From: a virus
IMG/VR virus record: IMGVR_UViG_3300020446_000029
Location: 1 to 37,962 of that record
DNA length: 37,962 nt
Reading direction: 5' to 3' (one strand)
Shown: in pieces, positions 1 through 7,398 of the stretch
Layout of the letters: each line of letters begins with the position of its first letter
Numbering within the stretch: the stretch's first letter is position 1
Notes under the pieces: model-generated
What the model was told of the DNA's origin: nothing
Databases searched by the model: none
Seen by the model: the letters and a program-made list of their open reading frames with translations, nothing else
Made by a program: the position numbers and the translations under genes

Positions 1-158
1 ACTAATCCTTCATCAAGAGATACAATCTTAATATAGTTATTCGCAAAATAAACAGGATCATCTTTACACTTCAAGAACTCTTGAATGTTCTCTTTCGTGA
101 ACTCAATCGGTGTATTTGCTTTTTTTAGATTTGGATTACCAAGATAGACTTCACTCAT
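1..158 (-). CDS. 17: Terminase large subunit gp17, N-terminal fragment
   Basis: The first 52 codons of a gene that runs off the left edge. The protein begins MSEVYLGNPNLKK and continues with EFTKENIQEFLKCKDDPVYF and IVSLDEGL. I recognise this as the N-terminus of T4-like marine phage terminase large subunits, just ahead of the ATPase domain, which lies outside the window. In T4, gp17 is the ATP-driven packaging motor and headful nuclease that works at the portal with gp16. The ATG at 156-158 is preceded by an AAGGAAA Shine-Dalgarno-like stretch about 12 nt upstream. The gene follows the 136-residue gene with a 5-nt gap. In T4, 16 and 17 are adjacent; here three extra genes lie between them. 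No catalytic motif can be checked in this fragment. Confidence 0.85.
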   Translation of the reverse strand, partial: MSEVYLGNPNLKKANTPIEFTKENIQEFLKCKDDPVYFANNYIKIVSLDEGL

Positions 159-163
159 TTTTT

Positions 164-574
164 TTATTTGTTTCCTTTATCGAACATTCGTCTTAATAAC
201 CTTTCCTTTTCTCTCCTTCGATTATTTTTATTCTTAATTAACTCAACTTTTCTATCTATGAATTTTGCTTGAGCAGCATCAGCAGTTGGTGGATGAATAC
301 TTTTTCTTGAAATTTGCATACTCATATATTTACCTTTTAATGGAGATGGATCTTTAGGTGTATTGCCTTGTGCTAACCCTTTTGTCTTTCTTCCTTTTCT
401 CATTAAATGATCAAATCTTCTATCACCAGTTTTGAGACCAGATCTTTGATTTCTAAGAAACTCTTTTGTTTTCGCCATCAATTTAGGAGCGATTTTTTTA
501 CCTTTTTTACCGAGCATAATAGCAGCTTTGATTGCATCTGCTTTACCTTCTTGAAATTGTTGAAAAGTTTTCAT
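164..574 (-). CDS. Small basic hypothetical protein (136 aa)
   Basis: A 136-residue protein, very rich in Lys and Arg, with no signal peptide or membrane segment. It starts MKTFQQFQEG, an opening I associate with virion-associated proteins of marine T4-like phages, and ends in a dense basic helix (NRRREKERLLRRMF). A Gly/Lys-rich segment (MLGKKGKKIAPKL) sits near residues 20-32. Its ATG overlaps the stop of the upstream gene (ATGA at 573-576), so the two are probably translationally coupled. It lies immediately before gp17 in the late packaging block. The charge suggests nucleic-acid or scaffold contact, but that is inference. No known enzymatic motif is seen. Confidence 0.72.
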   Translation of the reverse strand: MKTFQQFQEGKADAIKAAIMLGKKGKKIAPKLMAKTKEFLRNQRSGLKTGDRRFDHLMRKGRKTKGLAQGNTPKDPSPLKGKYMSMQISRKSIHPPTADAAQAKFIDRKVELIKNKNNRRREKERLLRRMFDKGNK

Positions 575-1302
575 CAGCAGTTCCAGCGTCTAAGTGCCTT
601 GTTGATTCTTGAATCTGGATCTCTACTTGTCTTGGCAGAAGTAAGTTTCTTCTTCATACCTTTCATCCTTCTACAGAATGCTAATCTTCTCTTCGCAGAC
701 TTAGAACCTTTCTTTAATTTTTTAGGATCTTTTGTTACAGCAGTCTTTAATTTAGAACCAGGATTTTCACGACGATATGCTTTGACTGCTGCCTTACTCA
801 TACCATCAGTCTTATCTTTACGATTGACCTTTTGCCAATCTTCATCTAAATCTTCTCTCCAGTTAGATGGTTTAAGTGGTTCTGGTTTAATGATGTCTAC
901 TGCTTCAACTTCAGTGTACTTGATTTCATCAACATTCCAATCTTGAATTAAGAGTGCTTCATCAGATATATCTTCTTGCATTTTTCCAGTCTTTAAGAAT
1001 GTTTCACTATTTTTATCTAATTTTTTAGATGGATCTCCAAATACTTTTTTCATTTTGCGGTCAACTAACTTAGATATACCTAAACCTGCACCAGTCGCAC
1101 CGATTAATTTAGCAGCAGCTTTTAACTTACCTTCTTTCATTGCCAACTTTGTAGCAATTGCATATCTTACATTTTCATCACCATATCTTTTCTTCATATC
1201 TTTTTTGCCAATCGCATCAGCAATTTCATCACGTTTTTTGATTTGCTTCTTAGTCATTACACCTTCACCCATATAGGCAGTTCCATCACCACCAGTATAC
1301 AT
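574..1302 (-). CDS. DUF6321-like lysine-rich protein, possibly expressed by -1 frameshift
   Basis: A 242-codon frame counted from its first ATG. The C-terminal third contains DGMSKAAVKAYRRENPGSKL and SAKRRLAFCRRMKGM and ends RRWNC, which I recognise as a DUF6321-type domain common in marine phage virion-region proteins. A preceding segment, TKKQIKKRDEIADAIGKKDM, is helical and basic. The start is doubtful. No Shine-Dalgarno sequence precedes the ATG at 1300-1302. The next ATG (residue 16, MTKKQ) has only AAGG about 5 nt upstream. The frame is open for a further 40 codons upstream, back to a slippery heptamer in the preceding gene, so this may be the -1 frameshift extension of the 752-residue protein rather than an independent gene. 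Function is unknown. Confidence 0.72.
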   Translation of the reverse strand: MYTGGDGTAYMGEGVMTKKQIKKRDEIADAIGKKDMKKRYGDENVRYAIATKLAMKEGKLKAAAKLIGATGAGLGISKLVDRKMKKVFGDPSKKLDKNSETFLKTGKMQEDISDEALLIQDWNVDEIKYTEVEAVDIIKPEPLKPSNWREDLDEDWQKVNRKDKTDGMSKAAVKAYRRENPGSKLKTAVTKDPKKLKKGSKSAKRRLAFCRRMKGMKKKLTSAKTSRDPDSRINKALRRWNC

Positions 1303-1388
1303 ACGTTTAACTTTTTTGTCTATGGTTTTTACTACCTTTTGATTTACAACAGCAGGACCGTAATTAGTATTTTTTAATTTCTCATCTA

Positions 1389-1428
1389 AAGAAGAAGTAC
1401 TGATTACTTCTTCTTCTTGGACTTTTTT
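1389..1428 (-). promoter_or_regulatory. Candidate programmed -1 ribosomal frameshift signal
   Basis: Read on the minus strand, 1428-1422 is AAAAAAG, in phase A AAA AAG with the upstream 752-codon frame (GTA AAA AAG). This is the heptamer type known from E. coli dnaX and several insertion sequences. A 6-nt spacer (TCCAAG, 1421-1416) follows. Then comes a perfect 11-bp stem, AAGAAGAAGTA (1415-1405) with TACTTCTTCTT (1399-1389), and a 5-nt loop, ATCAG. The zero-frame stop TAA (1406-1404) spans the stem/loop junction. After a -1 shift the frame reads GTC CAA GAA GAA and stays open for 40 codons into the next coding region. The arrangement fits known -1 frameshift signals, but no expression evidence is available. 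A one-base error in the A6 run is the main alternative. Confidence 0.65.
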
Positions 1429-3662
1429 ACGCAGTTTGGATACCTCTTACCAAACATTGTTTTCATTCCCTTCTTTTCGTAACCTGCCCAACACTTCTCA
1501 TCAAGTTCTTGTCTCCAATCAGAGAACTCCTCTTTTCTAACTCTTGTAGGTTTCTTTACGGGTTTTGCAGGTTCAGCACCCTTCTCATCTTTAACTGGTG
1601 TCGAACCTTTATTCTTTTTCTTTTGGGCATCTCTTTCATGCTTTCTACCTAATTCATAACTACCAACAGCACCTACACCAGCTATTGTTGGTAGTTCTTT
1701 TTTAACTTTTTTACGTAAACCTTTTGCTATTGTTTTTCCTTTATCTGCTACTTTCTTTGCAGCTTCTGTTGCTTTATCACCTGCCTTACCTAAATTTTTA
1801 CCTAATTTTGATTTAGGTATAAATTCTTTAGGTATATCAGATCCTTTTCCTACACTTACTTTTGATAGATTTGGATTTCTCATTGCTCCCGCACTTGGTG
1901 GTAATCCTTTTACTACCTTTTTAGCTGGTGGTAATCCTTTGACTGCCTTTGCTGGTAATCCTTTGACTGCCTTTGCTGGTAATGCTTTAATTGCCTTTGC
2001 TGGTAATGCTTTAATTGCCTTTGCTGGTAATGCTTTAACTGCCTTACCAGCTACTTTTCGTCCACCAACTGCTTTTGCTACTGCTTTAATACCCATTTTA
2101 ACTAATTTTGCCTTTCCTTCTGTCAATCCATCATTATATTCTACTTCCTCAGAACTATTACCCCAGTTTGCAGCACCTACCTTACGACACTTAACTAATG
2201 CACCTGATGCATATGCACTTGGCCATACTGAATATCTAGACTTAACTTTATGATAGCAAGCATCTTTTTTACCACTACCTTTTCCTTTTCTATCTTTAAC
2301 TTCATTTAATTCCTCTTCATCCTCGTGTGGAATTGTATTTCCATCAACGTCTTTTTTGTGATGTTCTTGAATATCTTCTAAGAGAATATCTCCTACAACC
2401 ACACCATTTTCTGTAAACCAACCACGATTGACTTCGATTGCATATCTAATCTCACCATCAGGATATACAGGAATTGGATTCATTGGATCTAATTCTTTAA
2501 TACTTTCAATTATACCTTCTTCGTTTATAAACGCAATATCAAGAGGTATAAAAGTATTCTTCATATGAAAAGAATGATAATCAGTGTTCTCAAATATAAA
2601 GAGCATACCACGATCTTGTTCCAAACTTTCACGGAACATCATACCTAGTCTAAACTCTCCATCGCTTTGTGGAACCTCAAGTTGAAGTGGTAGTGAGATA
2701 AATTCTTCTTTCATTTTCTTTTTCTTTTTAGGTTTGTCAGTTGAAACATAAGTTGGTTTTGCAGCACCAGTTTTTGACTGCTGATTAGGATCTGCCTTTT
2801 TCTTTCTTCTCGCTGCAGATAATCTTTCTTTCTTACTCATACTTGCTCTCTTTGCAGAAGATACACACTTTGGAGTACCCTCACCTGGTTCATCGCTTGC
2901 ACAAGTTCCACCTGTGACTACGTTGACCCATCCACCTTTACCATCCTTGGATTTAGAACCCTTAAACCATTTATGAAGTGAACCTTCATTCATACTCTTA
3001 GGTTTCTTGCCTTTTTTCTTCATATCAATAGCAATTGCTGCTTGTTGTGCTGCGTTTGCTGCTTCTTTTACATCTTTACTATCAAGATAATCTGCAGCAG
3101 TATCTAAGTAATCAGATGCTTTAGTTATCTTTGATTGTACCCACGCTTTGAAGTTTTCTTTCTTACGTGAATGCTTTTCGATACGTTTAGATGCTCTACC
3201 TGCAGTCTTCAATTGACTACGAATCATTTCTGGTTCGTGATCACCATGCTTCTCTTCATTCATTTTCTTAGTCTTTTTCTTCATTGAATTAATAAACTTT
3301 CGATAAACTGCAGCTTCAGAAGTTTTACCCATCACTCTTGCTCTTTGTTCCATAGCAATTGCTGCTTGAATTTTATGAGCGTGTGATCTACTTGATTTCC
3401 TAATTTTTGCCACACTCGCTTTCGCTGTTGCGACATCCTTAAAACCAAGTCCATGAATAGTTCCTTTAGGATCTTCATCAGTATATAAATCAGAATGTTT
3501 TTTTGATTTTGCAGGTTGTCCTGCTTTTCTTGGGATACGAGGATTCGATCCCTCTGAAACTAAAAATCCATCTTCACGAACTTTATATCCATCAGGGATA
3601 GGTTTACACTTTTTATCAGTGTTACAATAGTATTGTCCCTTTTTACAGGAAGTCTTTCCCAT
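1404..3662 (-). CDS. Multi-domain Lys/Cys-rich phage protein with DUF192 and DUF5872-like modules
   Basis: A 752-residue mosaic between gp16 and gp17. In order: an N-terminal cysteine motif (CKKGQYYCNTDKKCK, residues about 6-20); a helical block with HSDLYTDEDPKGTIHGLGF and HAHKIQAAIAMEQRARVMGK (about 57-115); an Ala-rich helical block (about 165-215); a DUF5872-like block (EGSLHKWF, GGWVNVVTGGTCASDEPGEG, about 225-300); a DUF192-like beta domain (LGMMFRESLEQDRGMLFIFE to YAIEVNRGWF, about 324-425); a second cysteine block (KKDACYHKVKSRYSVWPSAY, about 463-510); tandem KALPAKAI-type repeats (about 538-577); and a C-terminal CWAGYEKKGMKTMFG block. These modules recur in marine T4-like phages; their function is unknown to me. 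The gene starts 7 nt after the gp16 stop. It ends at a candidate -1 frameshift site that could add 282 residues. Confidence 0.78.
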   Translation of the reverse strand: MGKTSCKKGQYYCNTDKKCKPIPDGYKVREDGFLVSEGSNPRIPRKAGQPAKSKKHSDLYTDEDPKGTIHGLGFKDVATAKASVAKIRKSSRSHAHKIQAAIAMEQRARVMGKTSEAAVYRKFINSMKKKTKKMNEEKHGDHEPEMIRSQLKTAGRASKRIEKHSRKKENFKAWVQSKITKASDYLDTAADYLDSKDVKEAANAAQQAAIAIDMKKKGKKPKSMNEGSLHKWFKGSKSKDGKGGWVNVVTGGTCASDEPGEGTPKCVSSAKRASMSKKERLSAARRKKKADPNQQSKTGAAKPTYVSTDKPKKKKKMKEEFISLPLQLEVPQSDGEFRLGMMFRESLEQDRGMLFIFENTDYHSFHMKNTFIPLDIAFINEEGIIESIKELDPMNPIPVYPDGEIRYAIEVNRGWFTENGVVVGDILLEDIQEHHKKDVDGNTIPHEDEEELNEVKDRKGKGSGKKDACYHKVKSRYSVWPSAYASGALVKCRKVGAANWGNSSEEVEYNDGLTEGKAKLVKMGIKAVAKAVGGRKVAGKAVKALPAKAIKALPAKAIKALPAKAVKGLPAKAVKGLPPAKKVVKGLPPSAGAMRNPNLSKVSVGKGSDIPKEFIPKSKLGKNLGKAGDKATEAAKKVADKGKTIAKGLRKKVKKELPTIAGVGAVGSYELGRKHERDAQKKKNKGSTPVKDEKGAEPAKPVKKPTRVRKEEFSDWRQELDEKCWAGYEKKGMKTMFGKRYPNCVKKSKKKK
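1930..2049 (-). repeat. Five in-frame 24-bp tandem repeats
   Basis: Five consecutive 24-bp units begin at 1930, 1954, 1978, 2002 and 2026, each starting GGTAAT on the plus strand. A sixth, degenerate unit lies just to the left (about 1903-1929). The unit length is a multiple of three, so copy-number change keeps the frame of the 752-residue protein. The units encode an Ala/Lys/Pro/Leu repeat alternating KALPAKAI and KGLPAKAV. Adjacent copies are almost identical, which points to recent expansion by slippage or recombination. The peptide looks like a flexible basic linker between the second cysteine block and the C-terminal modules. Confidence 0.85.
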
Positions 3663-3669
3663 CTACAGA

Positions 3670-4101
3670 CTATTCAGAGCTATTATTATTTAGCATTCCG
3701 TCTTTTAACATCTTTGATAGTTCACTTGTTGAACCTACAAATAATGCGTTGTTTGTGACATTATTTTGTGTTTTTGGTTTATCCTCATCTATCTCTTTTA
3801 TTTTTTTATGCAAATCTGCTAACTTATCAGTTGTGTCAGCAACAGATTTAATTAATTGTCCTGCTACTTCATACGCCCTTGGACTTGCTGTCTCACCAGC
3901 AACTTCCATAATACCGTTAATTGCCTCTTGCCCCTTTTCAATCAAAGAGTAGAGATTACCACGAGTATAATCGTAATCCTTACTAACATCATCAGTGAGT
4001 TTCTGAATGTTACTTTTTGCTTTATTTTCTTTAGTAATTGCATTTACTTCAACAGGGTCTGTATTAAAAGTATCATTAAGTGAATCGTATGAGTCTTTCA
4101 T
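3670..4101 (-). CDS. 16: Terminase small subunit gp16
   Basis: A 143-residue protein, close to the 164 residues of T4 gp16. The core at about residues 45-108 contains YTRGNLYSLIEKGQEAINGI, SPRAYEVAGQLIKSVADTTD and a heptad-like KLADLHKKIKEID helix. This is the pattern I expect for the T4-type small terminase (DNA recognition and regulation of gp17). The acidic N-terminus and the Asn/Ser-rich C-terminus are probably flexible. The gene lies directly downstream of gp15, as in T4. It is unusual in not being followed at once by gp17: three other coding frames intervene. The ATG at 4099-4101 begins MKDSYDSLND. Confidence 0.85.
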   Translation of the reverse strand: MKDSYDSLNDTFNTDPVEVNAITKENKAKSNIQKLTDDVSKDYDYTRGNLYSLIEKGQEAINGIMEVAGETASPRAYEVAGQLIKSVADTTDKLADLHKKIKEIDEDKPKTQNNVTNNALFVGSTSELSKMLKDGMLNNNSSE

Positions 4102-4103
4102 AA

Positions 4104-4958
4104 TTATAAGTCCTGATTTCGAGCAGGGTTATACTCTTTTCCATCACCACCAAAGAAAGTGCTAGATTCTGTAAATCCAAAATCATCACCTGGTTCAATA
4201 AATGGTGTATCATCAGTATCTATAACATTATCTTGATTATAATCCTGTTTTGGTTTTGGTACAACAGTATATCTTTGTTCTCGTTTTGCTGTTCTTGTAT
4301 TTGTATCTGAATAGTAATCCACCTGAACTTTGCGAATAAGTCCTTCTGGAGTTTTTGCAATGTGACCAAACATAAAGGTCTTTGCTGTAAATGATAATGT
4401 GTATATTAATGCTCTTCTTGTTGAAAAATCTCCCTCATAATCATCTTGTTGTTGAATTGAATTCAATACCATTGGTATATCTCTTTTTTCACCTATAGAC
4501 TTAACTAAATCAATTGATAAAGTAAATGCAGGTTGAAAAAATGGTAATATTTGTTCTAAAATTTGTAAACCATCATCTTGCAATTTAACTAAGATATTTA
4601 ACTCGAATCCTAAATTATATGGCACAGGCATAAACACCTTTTTCATTTTATTACCATCAGTACTGTCCGCTGCCTTAAATGTTTGAGTTATACCTGCCTT
4701 ACGAGAAGAATCGTATGAAATATTTGTAATCTCAAAAGACATTCTTGGTAATGTAATTTGAGTTGCCTTATTTAATTCTGCTTGTTGTGTAATTCTTGCT
4801 AGAAACTTTTGTCTAGGACCATATGCAACAGGAACCTTGATATCTGAAATATCATTACCTGCTTGATCTTGATGTCTCACATGAATATCATTAAACAGTG
4901 TTCCGAATGCGATAACCGTTTTTCTGATTATTTCGTGATAAAAATAATTTCCTAACAT
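4104..4958 (-). CDS. 15: Tail sheath stabiliser and completion protein gp15
   Basis: A 284-residue protein, close to the 272 residues of T4 gp15. It begins MLGNYFYHEIIRKTVIAFGT and contains FNDIHVRHQD, VPVAYGPRQKFLARI, PRMSFEITNISYDSSRK and YNLGFELNILVKLQDDGLQI, which match my recollection of gp15 in T4-like cyanophages. In T4, gp15 forms the hexameric ring that caps the tail and joins it to the neck proteins gp13 and gp14. The start codon overlaps the gp14 stop (TAATG), indicating coupled translation. The C-terminal tail is Asp/Asn-rich (YNQDNVIDTDD) and appears disordered. Confidence 0.88.
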   Translation of the reverse strand: MLGNYFYHEIIRKTVIAFGTLFNDIHVRHQDQAGNDISDIKVPVAYGPRQKFLARITQQAELNKATQITLPRMSFEITNISYDSSRKAGITQTFKAADSTDGNKMKKVFMPVPYNLGFELNILVKLQDDGLQILEQILPFFQPAFTLSIDLVKSIGEKRDIPMVLNSIQQQDDYEGDFSTRRALIYTLSFTAKTFMFGHIAKTPEGLIRKVQVDYYSDTNTRTAKREQRYTVVPKPKQDYNQDNVIDTDDTPFIEPGDDFGFTESSTFFGGDGKEYNPARNQDL

Positions 4959-6373
4959 TAGTAATTACCAAATGGATTTGATTCTGTGAAATCTAATAGA
5001 GAATCTGCTTCTGTCTCAAATATGTCACCTTCATTATATTTATCGGTGGTATTATCCTCGTTAAATGTAGATACACTGTATAAAGCACCAGATGAAAGTC
5101 CTTTAACATCCTCACCTGCAAAGAATCCAGAAATGGTTCCTCCAATTGAAACATTAGAAATTGACAATATTCCAGTATCAGAATCCCAATTCTTCACCCT
5201 CGCCTGAGTTCCTGAACGCATACCTTGTACGACTTCATTGAATTCAAAGGTACCGATACCACTCATAGATTCAGGATTTGTAATTGTAACTGTTGGTGAT
5301 AATGTATATCCTTTTCCAGCATTCTGAATAAAGATTGAGTTTACACGATTAAATCCATTTGGATCAACACCTAAAGATGCAATACCAACTGCTTTATCGT
5401 TTGCAGTACCACCCGCAGGATCTGATACTGTTACTATAGGCACTGTTCCAAATCCAACACCTTTATCTGTCATTACAAATCTAACTACACCCTGTGCACC
5501 AGATATATCAACAGAGCAAGTTGCTGCTGCACCTATTCCACCTCCACCAGAGAATGAAATGATAGGTGTTGTTGTATATCCAAATCCAGCATTTGTCATC
5601 AATATTTTATCTATAGATCTTACCCCTGCTCTCTCAGTCGTAAATGCGACAGCTGCAGCATTTGCCAATGGATTACCATCTGGTGAAGGAGTAATTGATA
5701 CTGTTGGAGTTCCTGTAAAACCAGAACCATCATTGTTTAAGAATATTTCACGAATATAACCAGTATTACGTATTGCAGTTGCAGTTGCTGTTTGTCCAAC
5801 TCCCACTAATTTTAGTGTAGCAATATATCCTTCTTCCTGAACCTGAGTATCGATAGCGTCAATTGAAGTATCAATAACTTCGTCTTCATACTCGAATAAT
5901 TCACACTTAAGTTTATAAACATAGTTTTTACCTAGTTGATAGAATGGTTCCTCGTGCTCTACAAATTTTACCTCAAATAGTCTTTGACCGAGTGGAAAAA
6001 ATACCAAATCACCTTCTCTTGGTCTTGATGCTAGTTCAATATCACTAGATGCATCCATAAAAGGTGAAACAAAATCCTCGAATCTCTCTTTTGATATTGT
6101 TAATTCTACCTCATCTCTAAGACTCATTCCGAACTTTGTAAGTACATCACCTGCACCAGAATATCCATCATATGAATTAACATACGCTTCGATGACAAAA
6201 TTATCATCAAACTTGGACGATTGAACCTCTTCTAAAATTGATTTTTTATTAACAAATTTACGTGGAATATATGTAACATCTAAACCATATATTTTTAGTT
6301 GCTCATTTATGAGATCCTGAACTAGTCTTTGTTCAGATTGGGAACCTTGTAAAAAGTAAGAATTTCTTGCCAT
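4958..6373 (-). CDS. 14: Neck protein gp14 with an inserted Gly-Tyr repeat domain
   Basis: A 471-residue protein; T4 gp14 has 256. The N-terminal part (about 1-175) begins MARNSYFLQGSQSEQRLVQD and has YGLDVTYIPRKFVNK and GDLVFFPLGQRLFEVKFVEH, typical of gp14 of T4-like phages. The C-terminal part (about 375-471) has a second gp14-like segment with VQGMRSGTQARVKNWDSDTG and FFAGEDVKGLSSGALY. Between them, about residues 185-370, are four Gly-rich units with the pattern G-x-G-(F/Y)-T-x-x-P-(T/I)-(V/I)-x-(I/F), for example NAGFGYTTTPIISFSGGGG and NAGKGYTLSPTVTI. Such units are familiar in phage fibre and baseplate proteins, so the insertion may place an exposed beta domain on the neck. In T4, gp13 and gp14 complete the head so that tails can attach. 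The gene lies between gp13 and gp15, as in T4. Confidence 0.87.
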   Translation of the reverse strand: MARNSYFLQGSQSEQRLVQDLINEQLKIYGLDVTYIPRKFVNKKSILEEVQSSKFDDNFVIEAYVNSYDGYSGAGDVLTKFGMSLRDEVELTISKERFEDFVSPFMDASSDIELASRPREGDLVFFPLGQRLFEVKFVEHEEPFYQLGKNYVYKLKCELFEYEDEVIDTSIDAIDTQVQEEGYIATLKLVGVGQTATATAIRNTGYIREIFLNNDGSGFTGTPTVSITPSPDGNPLANAAAVAFTTERAGVRSIDKILMTNAGFGYTTTPIISFSGGGGIGAAATCSVDISGAQGVVRFVMTDKGVGFGTVPIVTVSDPAGGTANDKAVGIASLGVDPNGFNRVNSIFIQNAGKGYTLSPTVTITNPESMSGIGTFEFNEVVQGMRSGTQARVKNWDSDTGILSISNVSIGGTISGFFAGEDVKGLSSGALYSVSTFNEDNTTDKYNEGDIFETEADSLLDFTESNPFGNY

Positions 6374-6379
6374 TATACA

Positions 6380-7219
6380 TCACCCAATAAAGTCGAGAGG
6401 TGGAGTTTCGTACTCCTGCATTCTTTGTTTGATTGAATCTAAATCTCTAATTGCATCATCATATATCTCTCTACCATTCAATTCGATACCACCTGGTAAT
6501 TTAGTTCCTCTAAACTTAATTAAATTTTGTCCCCACTGTCTTTTTATTAATGCAGTTAAATATAATTTTACGAATGGGTCGTTATAAACTTGTGTGAATG
6601 TATCAGGGTCAAGAGCACGGAAACAATCGATGACAATAAAATCACCTACCTGTTGTGCTCCCCAATCTATATCCAAATATAATCTATCTTGTCTCTGATT
6701 AAATCTTATTTGTTTCTCTGTGGTAAGCAAGTGATCGATATCTTCAAGATATGTCTTTGTCATTGCATACTGTAACAGATTGACTGAATTAAAGAAATAT
6801 AAGTCGTTTAAGAATAACTGATATTTAATACTAAACATTCCACCAGAAATGGAACTTGAATCAAATTTAAATATTTTATTAACTCCTATAACATGATCTG
6901 GAACTGCTATAAAGTTAGAACTTTCATAAAAATTGCTTGTAACTGCCCCATATCCACTTACATTTTGTGATCCAGTACTAGTAACAATTCCTACACCATC
7001 TGTTCCTTTTCCTGTACCTCTATCAACATCCTCTTGAGAAATTTTATACTTGAGAAACATTCTCTCAATACCATTATAATGACGCTCATTATAGTATTGA
7101 ATTGTATCGTCAACTAAATCGTCAACTTGATCGTCATCGACATTTATTTCCAATACTGGTGCACCCAGTTTACGGAAACAATATTCGATTAATCCTTGTC
7201 TGGTTGATGGTTTAGCCAT
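6380..7219 (-). CDS. 13: Neck protein gp13
   Basis: A 279-residue protein (T4 gp13 has 309). It begins MAKPSTRQGLIEYCFRKLGA, followed by VLEINVDDDQVDDLVDDTIQ and YYNERHYNGIERMFLKYKIS, and later has LYLDIDW and PFVKLYLTALIKRQWGQNLI. This is the typical gp13 neck-protein pattern in T4-like phages. It acts at the portal/neck, sealing packaged DNA and joining the head to the tail through gp14 and gp15. A Gly/Ser-rich segment near residues 72-92 looks like a surface loop. The start codon overlaps the stop of the upstream 58-residue gene (TAATG at 7217-7221). Confidence 0.88.
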   Translation of the reverse strand: MAKPSTRQGLIEYCFRKLGAPVLEINVDDDQVDDLVDDTIQYYNERHYNGIERMFLKYKISQEDVDRGTGKGTDGVGIVTSTGSQNVSGYGAVTSNFYESSNFIAVPDHVIGVNKIFKFDSSSISGGMFSIKYQLFLNDLYFFNSVNLLQYAMTKTYLEDIDHLLTTEKQIRFNQRQDRLYLDIDWGAQQVGDFIVIDCFRALDPDTFTQVYNDPFVKLYLTALIKRQWGQNLIKFRGTKLPGGIELNGREIYDDAIRDLDSIKQRMQEYETPPLDFIG

Positions 7220-7395
7220 TATTCACCTTTGAGATTTGCTATTTGCTCTAGAAGTTCGTTTCTTTCTCTATCAAAATCATTTTTAAGAGTTTGTAATTTT
7301 GCCTCTAACAATACGTTTTGATTTAATGCTGATGCTAATTTAGAATTATATAAGTTGACGAGTACATTAACGTCCACTTCATTGTTTTGTTGCAT
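7219..7395 (-). CDS. Small coiled-coil protein (58 aa)
   Basis: A 58-residue reading frame from the ATG at 7393-7395 to the TAA at 7219-7221. It begins MQQNNEVDVNVLVNLYNSKL and continues as an uninterrupted charged helix (LLEAKLQTLKNDFDRERNEL) with leucines spaced in a heptad-like way; it ends NLKGE. It is probably a small oligomeric coiled coil. It fills the gap between the fibre-like gene and gp13, and its stop overlaps the gp13 start, so it is part of the late operon. I recall similarly placed short helical proteins in other marine T4-like phages, but its role is unknown. Confidence 0.75.
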   Translation of the reverse strand: MQQNNEVDVNVLVNLYNSKLASALNQNVLLEAKLQTLKNDFDRERNELLEQIANLKGE

Positions 7396-7398
7396 TTT

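Noticed and set aside
407-946. Plus-strand reading frame of 179 codons
   Set aside because: It lies opposite well-supported minus-strand basic genes, its translation is rich in Phe/Leu/Ser typical of an antisense reading of Lys-rich genes, and it has no family resemblance.
1389-1415. The 11-bp hairpin read as a transcription terminator
   Set aside because: The stem is A/G over C/T and not GC-rich, there is no T run after it, and the downstream genes to gp17 have no promoter of their own that I can see.
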